Part shown: positions 1-5,660 of the stretch, one piece after another
Layout: the number at the start of each line of letters is the position of its first letter
How positions within the stretch are numbered: position 1 is the first letter of the stretch
From: Prevotellaceae bacterium
Lineage (GTDB): Bacteria; Bacteroidota; Bacteroidia; Bacteroidales; Bacteroidaceae
Reading direction: 5' to 3'
Assembly: GCA_022508635.1 (NCBI GenBank)
Contig: JAFLUV010000111.1
Span: forward strand, 1 to 7,777
DNA length: 7,777 nucleotides
Notes under the pieces: generated by a model
Seen by the model: only the letters and a program-made list of their open reading frames with translations
What the model was told of the DNA's origin: nothing
Databases searched by the model: none
Program-made: the position numbers and the translations under genes

Positions 1-544
1 GTTCTGCTCCAGACTTTACTACAAGCGAGTCATAAATAACGTATGGTTTATCAGTCAGAAGGGTTGTATTCGTATCTATAATCATGCCTTTTGTTATGTA
101 GGCGTCTACGGAACCTCCTGTAAGCACAACGGTCTGCCGTGCACCATTCTCCAATAGGAAATGAAGTTTTTCCTCAAAATAGAGTGGCTCATTATTACCA
201 ACCTCTGGAGGAGTCATCTCTATGCGTATAACAAGACTGTCATGGCGGAATATCTCGAAATCATACCAGATGCCATCAGCCAGGTAGCGTCCGTCCACAT
301 TGACACGAAAATGACTTGCAGATCCCTCTTCGAGCTGTATGGAACGGATACGCATGCCACTTCCATTATTGTTGAAAGCATAAAGCGTCTTGGTGCTACT
401 TGGTATAGTACTGACCAATGTGTCGAATGCTATGGTGTCCTCAGAAAATGTAAGACGATAGCTGGGATTGTTCGAAAAACTCTCATAATCGGAGCAAGCT
501 ACAGCCAATGATGTCAGTAAGAGCAAGAGAAATTTTAACTTCAT
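1..544 (-). CDS. Bacteroidales cell-envelope lipoprotein, N-terminal part (3' end outside the window)
   Basis: Reading the minus strand from the ATG at 544-542 gives 181 codons with no stop, running off the left edge. The N-terminus (MKLKFLLLLLTSLAVAC) is a short lysine-containing, leucine-rich signal peptide ending at Cys17, a probable lipidation site, so the protein should be an envelope lipoprotein. Residues S, D, Y, E follow the cysteine; acidic residues here can act as a surface-export signal in Bacteroidetes, but the match is only partial. The next region (about residues 28-55) has a pattern DTIAFDTLVSTIPSSTKTLY, which resembles the N-terminus of large Bacteroidales secreted lipoproteins of unknown function, some with beta-helix C-terminal parts. 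That family link is from memory and is not proven here. It starts 67 bases after the pepD stop on the same strand, so read-through from pepD is possible; a weak promoter may also lie in the gap. Confidence 0.8.
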   Translation of the reverse strand, partial: MKLKFLLLLLTSLAVACSDYESFSNNPSYRLTFSEDTIAFDTLVSTIPSSTKTLYAFNNNGSGMRIRSIQLEEGSASHFRVNVDGRYLADGIWYDFEIFRHDSLVIRIEMTPPEVGNNEPLYFEEKLHFLLENGARQTVVLTGGSVDAYITKGMIIDTNTTLLTDKPYVIYDSLVVKSGAE

Positions 545-558
545 TTACCGCATTATAT

Positions 559-566
559 CAAAATTA
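559..566 (-). promoter_or_regulatory. Possible -7 element for the left-edge lipoprotein
   Basis: The minus strand reads TAATTTTG here, a full match to the Bacteroidetes TAnnTTTG -7 element, about 14 bases before the lipoprotein ATG. At the expected -33 distance there is only TATA instead of TTTG. The AT-rich context makes a chance match plausible, so this is a weak call. Confidence 0.3.
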
Positions 567-611
567 CTGATGACGACCATGGGAGATATATAAGGCAATG
601 CCATAATGTTG

Positions 612-2069
612 TTATTTCCTGGGAGCATTCTTTAGGATGGCAAGTAGATGATCCCATACCATCTTGACAGTTGGAATAAGAAGTTTTTCGTCAGGACTGT
701 GTACGCCGCGCAGTGTCGGCCCCATGCTTATCATATCCATACCTGGGAATTTCTCACTAAAAAGACCGCACTCCAGCCCCGCGTGAATTCCACGCACGAC
801 AGGTTCCTTACCGAAGAGCTGTTTATACTGGCTTATAGCAATGCGCAGGATTTCGCTATCTGGATTCATCTTCCAGCCAGGATAGCCCTCGCCAATCTCA
901 ACCTTGGCACCAGCCAGTTCAAAGACTGCAGCAAAAGTGTTCGCCATGTTGATGCGAGCACTATAGATGCTGCTGCGCTGGCTGCTGTTCACATCGATAG
1001 CCATTGTCTCCGGATTCTTATGGATACTTGCCAAGTTGCTACTTGTTTCTACAAGGTTGAGATCCTGACAGACAGCAAAGACACCATTGTCAACGCCTTG
1101 CAGCGCCTTGATAAGTCGCTGACTGCAATCTTTGTCAATAGCATGTGTCGCTGGATTTTCGCTTTCAAGAACGAATTCCATTGTCTTCTCTGTCACGTTG
1201 TACTCTTCTTCAACGTCTGCCTGGAACAGGTTCCAATCAACAGTGATGCTCTCCTTGTTTTTCTGTGGAACAGCACAAAGACACCAAGCTTCGCGAGGGA
1301 TGGCATTGTGCAAACCACCAGTTTGTATGTCAATGAGTCGCAGGTCATACTTTTGCTGGCAGAGGTATAGGAAACGGGCAAGCAGTTTGTTTGCATTAGC
1401 GCGCTTTTTATCAATGTCGTCACCACTATGGCCGCCCGTCAGTCCTTTGATGCTGAGTGAGAACGTAAGGAATCCCATGGGCAATACCTCTTCATGATAT
1501 TCGAGTTGGGCAAAGGTGCGGCAACCACCGGCACAGGATACAAAAATTTCTCCCTCATCTTCACTATCAAGATTGATGAGTATTCGTCCACTTATAAAGT
1601 CTGCCTGCATGCCTTCTGCACCAGTCAATCCTGTCTCCTCATCGCGTGTAAATACACATTCTATAGGACCATGAACAATATCGGCAGACTCAAGCAATGC
1701 CATTTGCATAGCTACGCCGATGCCGTCATCAGCACCGAGCGTAGTTCCTTTTGCCTTCATCCATTCGCCATCGACGAAAGTCTGGATAGCATCTCGAGTG
1801 AAATCAAAACTGACATCTTTATTCTTCTCGCACACCATATCCATGTGGCTTTGCAAGACAATAGTTTGACAATCCTCCATGCCTGGGGTGGCAGGCTTGC
1901 GTATGATGACATTACCTACATCATCACGTCGGGTATCAAGGTTTAATTTTCGTCCAAATTCAAGCAGGAAATCAATCATCTTTTCCTCCTTCTTTGAGGG
2001 ACGAGGTATTTGGTTCACTTGTGCAAAGCATTTGAAAATGCATGCTGGCTGAAGAGTTATTTCGTTCAT
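612..2069 (-). CDS. pepD: Aminoacyl-histidine dipeptidase PepD (peptidase family M20C)
   Basis: This 485-residue protein has the length and motifs of bacterial PepD, a cytosolic dinuclear-metal dipeptidase that cleaves Xaa-His and other dipeptides. The motifs are in order. QSHMDMV carries metal ligand His75 with Asp77. LGADDGIG carries Asp114 as the expected bridging Asp. TRDEETG carries Glu144 (general base) and Glu145 (metal ligand). INLDSEDEG carries Asp168. GLTGGHSGDDI lies at about 209-219 in the lid/dimerisation domain, and RGVHSPDE carries His457 near the C-terminus. All expected catalytic residues are present and there is no signal peptide. The ATG at 2069-2067 gives the typical N-terminus with little extra sequence, and the promoter palindrome lies about 40 bases upstream. 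Transcription is divergent from the small membrane protein/OmpH pair. The family call is firm; exact dipeptide preference cannot be read from sequence. Confidence 0.95.
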   Translation of the reverse strand: MNEITLQPACIFKCFAQVNQIPRPSKKEEKMIDFLLEFGRKLNLDTRRDDVGNVIIRKPATPGMEDCQTIVLQSHMDMVCEKNKDVSFDFTRDAIQTFVDGEWMKAKGTTLGADDGIGVAMQMALLESADIVHGPIECVFTRDEETGLTGAEGMQADFISGRILINLDSEDEGEIFVSCAGGCRTFAQLEYHEEVLPMGFLTFSLSIKGLTGGHSGDDIDKKRANANKLLARFLYLCQQKYDLRLIDIQTGGLHNAIPREAWCLCAVPQKNKESITVDWNLFQADVEEEYNVTEKTMEFVLESENPATHAIDKDCSQRLIKALQGVDNGVFAVCQDLNLVETSSNLASIHKNPETMAIDVNSSQRSSIYSARINMANTFAAVFELAGAKVEIGEGYPGWKMNPDSEILRIAISQYKQLFGKEPVVRGIHAGLECGLFSEKFPGMDMISMGPTLRGVHSPDEKLLIPTVKMVWDHLLAILKNAPRK

Positions 2070-2075
2070 AATATA

Positions 2076-2107
2076 TTTGGATATTGTGTTCCTTTTTTAT
2101 ACCTTTG
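2076..2107 (+). promoter_or_regulatory. Rightward sigma-A type promoter (TTTG-20-TAnnTTTG)
   Basis: TTTG at 2076-2079 and TACCTTTG at 2100-2107 are separated by 20 bases, matching the Bacteroidetes -33/-7 consensus. Transcription should start near 2111-2115, leaving a 5' leader of roughly 90 bases before the ATG at 2202. It should serve the small membrane protein and the OmpH-like lipoprotein. It overlaps completely with the leftward promoter of pepD. Confidence 0.75.
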
Positions 2108-2121
2108 CAGCTGCAAAGTTA
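2100..2121. repeat. 22-bp near-perfect palindrome at the dual promoter centre
   Basis: The sequence TACCTTTGCAG/CTGCAAAGTTA reads almost identically on both strands; only one base pair (positions 2102/2119) breaks the symmetry. Each arm is the -7 element of one promoter. The centre, TTTGCAGCTGCAAA, is a perfect 14-bp palindrome and could also be an operator for a dimeric regulator, though no regulator is encoded in the window. Confidence 0.8.
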
Positions 2122-2145
2122 CGAATTAGCGACTGAAAAAACAAA
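2114..2145 (-). promoter_or_regulatory. pepD: Leftward sigma-A type promoter for pepD
   Basis: On the minus strand TTTG (2145-2142) and TAACTTTG (2121-2114) are 20 bases apart, matching the Bacteroidetes consensus. The start of transcription should be near 2106-2110, giving pepD a leader of about 40 bases. Its elements mirror those of the rightward promoter exactly around 2110.5. Confidence 0.75.
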
Positions 2146-2201
2146 TCTATTTGATTATTTCCAAATATAAAAAGCTTTAATGAAGCCAAATAAAGTAAAA
2201 G

Positions 2202-2420
2202 ATGTTGAAAATTACGCTACTTACACTTGGAATAATTGTCTTCGCCATGTTTTCTTTGTGTGTAAAGATCATTCTGAAACCAGGAAGTCGGTTTGGTAGT
2301 ACACATATAGGAGGTAGCAAGGCAATGCGCGATCGTGGCATCCATTGTGTACAAAGTATGGATGTTATAGAGCGGATAGAGAGAAAAGAGCGTATCAGCA
2401 AAAGGAGCAAACAATTATAA
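2202..2420 (+). CDS. Small single-pass membrane protein, conserved-hypothetical type
   Basis: The 72-residue product has one hydrophobic segment at about residues 4-24, preceded by Lys3 and followed by Lys22 and Lys26. A soluble tail follows, containing HIGGSKAMRDRGIHCVQSMD (about 35-54), and the C-terminus is very basic (RIERKERISKRSK). Cys20 at the end of the hydrophobic segment is preceded by FSL, which is not a lipobox, so a membrane anchor is more likely than lipidation. The tail recalls short Bacteroidetes hypothetical proteins with a similar glycine, arginine and cysteine pattern; no function is known to me. It is the first gene after a consensus promoter and lies 13 bases before the OmpH-like gene, so the two are probably cotranscribed. 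Overlapping frames on both strands here are less protein-like. The A-rich stretch before ATG 2202 fits weak-RBS Bacteroidetes starts. Confidence 0.75.
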   Translation: MLKITLLTLGIIVFAMFSLCVKIILKPGSRFGSTHIGGSKAMRDRGIHCVQSMDVIERIERKERISKRSKQL

Positions 2421-2433
2421 ACAATATAGAATT

Positions 2434-3063
2434 ATGAAAATGTATTTTACTAGTGCAATCCTCTTGATGGTTGCATCAATGTTGTTTAGCGCATGTGGTG
2501 CTAAAAGTGAAGAGGAATTTACAACCGAAAGTACTCAAACAGATCAGACGAGCAATCTGAGAATCGCTTATGTGGAGCTGGATACTTTGATGAGCCAATA
2601 TCAACTCTATAAGGATTATAGTGAAGTGCTCACACGCAAAGGCAACAATATACAGAAGACTCTTGCTCAGAAACAGCGTGCATTGGAGAACCATGCTGCT
2701 GCTGTACAGAAAAAATATGAAAGTAATGGCTTCACTACGCGCGATGAGGTTGAGCGTGCGCAAGCTTCCATACAGAAAGAACAAAACGAACTGGCGGAAT
2801 TAGCAGACCGTCTGCAGACTGAGTTCGCTATGGAACAAGCTCGTATTAATGACGAGGCTCGTGACAGCATCCAATCTTTCCTGAAACGCTATAACAAGAC
2901 GAAGAAGTTTGACTATGTCATGGTTAAAGCTGGTGACAACTTGCTTATCGCTAATCCTAAGTACAATATTACAGATGATATTGTTAAAGGATTAAATAAG
3001 CGTTATAAGATTAAACCAGAAGTAGCAGAGCTAATTAAGGCTTCAAAAGAAATAGATGATTAA
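2434..3063 (+). CDS. OmpH/Skp-family periplasmic chaperone-like lipoprotein
   Basis: The 209-residue protein begins with a signal peptide ending LFSAC, with Cys21 as the likely lipidation site, followed by G, A, K, S and three acidic residues. After a short polar linker comes LRIAYVELDTLMSQYQLYKD (about 43-62), the typical opening strand and helix of the OmpH/Skp family. A long charged coiled coil follows at about 62-150, rich in K, E, Q and A, and then a C-terminal strand/helix with YVMVKAGDNLLIANPKYNIT. Skp proteins are soluble trimers that hold unfolded outer-membrane proteins in the periplasm. By analogy this one could do so while tethered to a membrane, but lipidation makes a structural or envelope-spacing role equally possible. 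It follows the small membrane protein by 13 bases and has no separate promoter that I can see. No strong terminator was seen after the stop. Confidence 0.87.
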   Translation: MKMYFTSAILLMVASMLFSACGAKSEEEFTTESTQTDQTSNLRIAYVELDTLMSQYQLYKDYSEVLTRKGNNIQKTLAQKQRALENHAAAVQKKYESNGFTTRDEVERAQASIQKEQNELAELADRLQTEFAMEQARINDEARDSIQSFLKRYNKTKKFDYVMVKAGDNLLIANPKYNITDDIVKGLNKRYKIKPEVAELIKASKEIDD

Positions 3064-3104
3064 AGTTTTTCTTGAAATTTAGTTGATAACTTCCCTTTGA
3101 TTTG

Positions 3105-3136
3105 TTTGGGGCTCTCATGCTTTTGTCGTACCTTTG
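3105..3136 (+). promoter_or_regulatory. Promoter of the HU/SPOR - FHA - HAD operon, almost leaderless
   Basis: TTTG at 3105-3108, a 20-base spacer and TACCTTTG at 3129-3136 give a full consensus match. The -7 element ends only five bases before the ATG at 3142, so the transcript should begin at or within a few bases of the start codon. This also argues against an upstream in-frame start at 3097, which would lie before the promoter. Confidence 0.75.
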
Positions 3137-3141
3137 CGCTC

Positions 3142-4221
3142 ATGATAGAATTGTCAACACATATAGAATACTTGCTTTTCAATCACAATGATGTGAGTGT
3201 GCCACAATTGGGTACATTTATTGTCATGAACATGCGCAGCAAACGCGTTGAAGAAGAAGGTCTTTTTCTGCCACCCTATCGCTCGGTAACTTTTCATTGG
3301 GACGAACAAGAGACAGGTGAAGAATTCATAACTTCGCTTTCTAAGCTACATAACTTGCAGATTAACGAAGCGCGCATAATGTGCACGGAGTATGTAGATG
3401 AGCTCTTACAGACACTCAGTGAAGAAGGTTCAGTCGCAATCGGCAGTATGGGGTACTTGTTGCGCGATGCCCAAAGCAACCAACTAAGTTTCGTTCCACA
3501 ACAATCTGGTATAGAGTCTCCTGCTTATTATGGATTAGATGCCGTATCATTTAAAAAGTTAAGCAACGATGTCCGCCAGCATAGGGAAAAGACACAAGCC
3601 GTGCGTGGAACGAAAGTAACAAGTCTTGATTCAGATTCTGACATTATAACCATACGCATCAATCGCCGTATATTTAATTATATAACAACCATTGCGGCTT
3701 CTATCATTCTCTTCTTTACCTTCACGTCTCCTTTTGGCAATCCTATTGCAGAGACATCTAATCGAAAGGCTGAAACGGAGTTCTTGTTGACACCAAAAAC
3801 CATTGTTCCTGTTGCTAAGGAAAAAGTCGTACCTAAGCATGTCGTATCTGAGGCAAAGACTGTCACAGATGTTAAGGCAGAGGATCCGATCGTAGGAGTC
3901 ACCAAAGAAACTGATATTGCTCATAAGGCTATTGCCAAGGCAGAACCAGTTACGGATCAGGAGTCAGTCTCTGGTGACTACGCCATTGTCGTAGCCAGTG
4001 CTATCAGCAAGAAGAATGCCGTCTGGCTGGCTGATAAGCTGCAGAAGCAGGGGTATGACGCAATGGCCTGCCAAGTAGGGGGAATGGTGCGTGTACTCAT
4101 TCCCGGCTTTAGCTCTATGGATGATGCCTATGAAGAGATACGACGGATGCGCAAAGCAAGTGATGAATTCTCAGGACTGTGGCCCTACCGCGTAAAAGGA
4201 CAGATGATTCAAATCAACTAA
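3142..4221 (+). CDS. HU-CCDC81-like / transmembrane / SPOR domain protein
   Basis: From ATG 3142 the product has 359 residues. Residues 1-130 (MIELSTHIEYLLFNHNDVSV onward) match the pattern of the bacterial HU-CCDC81 domains found in Bacteroidetes: a hydrophobic N-terminal helix, VPQLGTFIV, then a second helical unit with EEGSVAIGSMGYL. A basic stretch RINRRIFNY precedes one transmembrane segment at about 176-198, which predicts N-in/C-out topology. A K/E/V-rich linker follows. Residues about 276-352 (DYAIVVASAISKKNAVWLAD to LWPYRVK) form a SPOR domain, which in other bacteria binds septal peptidoglycan stripped of stem peptides. The protein may therefore join a cytoplasmic HU-like module to the division-site wall. 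It is first in an operon with the FHA and HAD genes (17-base gap to the FHA ORF). An in-frame extension to 3097 is possible on paper but lies upstream of the promoter. The HU assignment is less certain than the SPOR one. Confidence 0.85.
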   Translation: MIELSTHIEYLLFNHNDVSVPQLGTFIVMNMRSKRVEEEGLFLPPYRSVTFHWDEQETGEEFITSLSKLHNLQINEARIMCTEYVDELLQTLSEEGSVAIGSMGYLLRDAQSNQLSFVPQQSGIESPAYYGLDAVSFKKLSNDVRQHREKTQAVRGTKVTSLDSDSDIITIRINRRIFNYITTIAASIILFFTFTSPFGNPIAETSNRKAETEFLLTPKTIVPVAKEKVVPKHVVSEAKTVTDVKAEDPIVGVTKETDIAHKAIAKAEPVTDQESVSGDYAIVVASAISKKNAVWLADKLQKQGYDAMACQVGGMVRVLIPGFSSMDDAYEEIRRMRKASDEFSGLWPYRVKGQMIQIN

Positions 4222-4238
4222 AACACTCCAAAAGTGAT

Positions 4239-4766
4239 ATGAAAAAAGTTCGTTGCCCCAAATGTAACACTTATACTTTCTTTGACGAGACGCGCTATCA
4301 ACTTAGTCAGCGTCTCGTTTTTATTTGCAGCCAGTGCAACAAGCAATTTGCGATAAAGACAGATGCCTTTCTGTCTTCCGTTGATAAGAAGAATCAGGAG
4401 AATGTTTCATCTGCCAGTGTTGAAGGAGTAGTAGGGACGATTGTCGTGGTGGAGAATGCCTTTCACTTTCGCCAGGAGATACAGCTTGAGATGGGCGACA
4501 ACGTTTTCGGTCGCTACGTCCACGGCACTAACATCAATAAGCCTATCGAGACCGTTGATCCCAGCGTAGATACGCGCCATTGCATCATCCGCGTACAGCG
4601 GGATAAAAACGGGCAATTACAATACATCCTCCGCGATGCGCCTTCAGGTACGGGTACTTTCTACATGAACGAAATACTGCGCAATCAGGATCGTATCCGA
4701 CTTCAGGACGGTTCTGTCGTTACTATTGGTGCAACGACGCTCATCCTTAAACTGAGTGAAGAATGA
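4239..4766 (+). CDS. Zinc-ribbon / FHA domain protein
   Basis: From ATG 4239 the product has 175 residues. The N-terminus has paired CxxC motifs, Cys6/Cys9 and Cys30/Cys33, forming a zinc ribbon like the MJ0042-type domains. A polar linker follows, then a forkhead-associated domain at about 80-172. FHA features visible are FGR at 90-92, DTRH at 111-114 (Thr in place of the usual Ser before Arg-His), and SGTGTFYMNE, in the place of the usual loop Asn-Gly region. FHA domains bind phosphothreonine peptides, so this protein may read a Ser/Thr kinase signal; no kinase gene is present in the window. An in-frame ATG at 4179 lies inside the SPOR reading region and would add 20 non-family residues, so 4239 is preferred because CxxC then falls right at the N-terminus. 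Its stop overlaps the next start as ATGA, which suggests translational coupling. No membrane segment or signal peptide is seen, so it should be cytoplasmic. Confidence 0.87.
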   Translation: MKKVRCPKCNTYTFFDETRYQLSQRLVFICSQCNKQFAIKTDAFLSSVDKKNQENVSSASVEGVVGTIVVVENAFHFRQEIQLEMGDNVFGRYVHGTNINKPIETVDPSVDTRHCIIRVQRDKNGQLQYILRDAPSGTGTFYMNEILRNQDRIRLQDGSVVTIGATTLILKLSEE

Positions 4767-5563
4767 AGTTTCGCTTTCTTGCCACCGATCTCGACGGCAC
4801 GTTGCTTACTTCCGACAAGGCTATCACGCCACGCACTCTGGAAGTGCTCGTCGGGGCTCAGGAGCGCGGGCTTACTGTTATCCTTGCCAGTGGACGTCCT
4901 CTCCACAGCATCCTTCCTTTTGCCAGTCAGTTAGAGTTGAACAAGTATCGCGGCTACGTCATTGCCTATAATGGCAGTGTCATCTGGGATTGTGCAGCAG
5001 GAAAAGCCATTAAGGAACAGACGATTCCACAAAGTCTTATTCCTCAGCTTGCGGCAATGGTTCCCGCGGGCTTCCATATCCATGGATACAAGGAAGGCAG
5101 CATTGTCGTACAGGGTATTCCCGACGAGTGGTCGAGATATATTGCCCGTGCTAACAGGATGCCTTTGCTCGAAACAGGCAACTTTGTCAAAACCATTACC
5201 GATCCCCAGCATAAATGTATCATCACGGGTTCGCCACGTCGACTTTGGCATTTGGAGAAAAGCATTAGCAAGCGTTTTGAGAACAGCCTGAGTGTTTGTC
5301 GCAGCGAAAGTTTTCTGTTAGAGATTATGCCAAAGGGCGTAGACAAGGCGGAGGCTTTGCAGGAACTCTTGTCGCTGTTAGGCGGCAAGGCTGAAGAACT
5401 GCTCTGCTGTGGCGATGGCTACAATGACTTAGGCATGCTGCGCCTTGCCGGTCTCTCTTGTGCTACGCGCAATGCAAATCGTTCCGTAAGGCAGGTAGCG
5501 TCTTTTGTTACGACAAGCAATGACCGTGACGGAGTTGCTTACGCTGTAGAACGCTTCTGCTAA
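4763..5563 (+). CDS. Cof-type HAD-IIB phosphatase
   Basis: The 266-residue protein has all HAD motifs. Motif I is TDLDGT, with nucleophile Asp9 and acid/base Asp11. Motif II is ASGRP, with Ser43. Lys195 in GVDKAEAL is motif III. GDGYNDLGML, with Asp218 and Asp222, is motif IV and binds magnesium. The middle region (about 85-185) is the C2-type cap of the Cof/IIB subfamily, and the length is usual for it. Members hydrolyse sugar phosphates, nucleotide or cofactor phosphates; the substrate cannot be read from sequence. It has no signal peptide and should be cytosolic. The ATG overlaps the FHA stop by four bases (ATGA), so translation is probably coupled to that gene. It is the last gene of the operon, 97 bases from the stop of the convergent phosphoethanolamine transferase. 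Confidence 0.93.
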   Translation: MKFRFLATDLDGTLLTSDKAITPRTLEVLVGAQERGLTVILASGRPLHSILPFASQLELNKYRGYVIAYNGSVIWDCAAGKAIKEQTIPQSLIPQLAAMVPAGFHIHGYKEGSIVVQGIPDEWSRYIARANRMPLLETGNFVKTITDPQHKCIITGSPRRLWHLEKSISKRFENSLSVCRSESFLLEIMPKGVDKAEALQELLSLLGGKAEELLCCGDGYNDLGMLRLAGLSCATRNANRSVRQVASFVTTSNDRDGVAYAVERFC

Positions 5564-5601
5564 GGCCTTGTTCCCCGGCTTTCCGTATATTCTTTGTCCT
5601 A

Positions 5602-5623
5602 TCTGGCCATAATTTTGGCCGGA
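5602..5623. terminator. Possible bidirectional terminator hairpin
   Basis: TCTGGCCA (5602-5609) and TGGCCGGA (5616-5623) can form an 8-bp stem with one G-T pair and a 6-base AT-rich loop. It lies in the 97-base gap between two convergent genes, where a shared terminator would be expected. There is no long T-tract on either side, so an intrinsic terminator is only a candidate. Confidence 0.45.
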
Positions 5624-5660
5624 GTCTTGCGACGTCCTGAAAACAGGCTTCATGCAATGC

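Noticed and set aside
161..511. 116-codon plus-strand open frame at the left end
   Set aside because: The opposite strand encodes a lipoprotein with signal peptide and lipobox continuing to the window edge; the plus-strand product looks random.
648..1370. 240-codon plus-strand open frame over pepD
   Set aside because: It lies opposite the M20C peptidase, whose catalytic motifs are all present; the plus-strand product has no recognisable family features.
2180..2299. Short overlapping plus-strand frame starting ATG 2180 (39 codons)
   Set aside because: It overlaps the 72-residue membrane protein in another frame, has no hydrophobic or conserved pattern and ends inside it.
3064..3104. Terminator after the OmpH-like gene
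   Set aside because: The gap is AT-rich with T runs but no convincing GC-rich stem was found.
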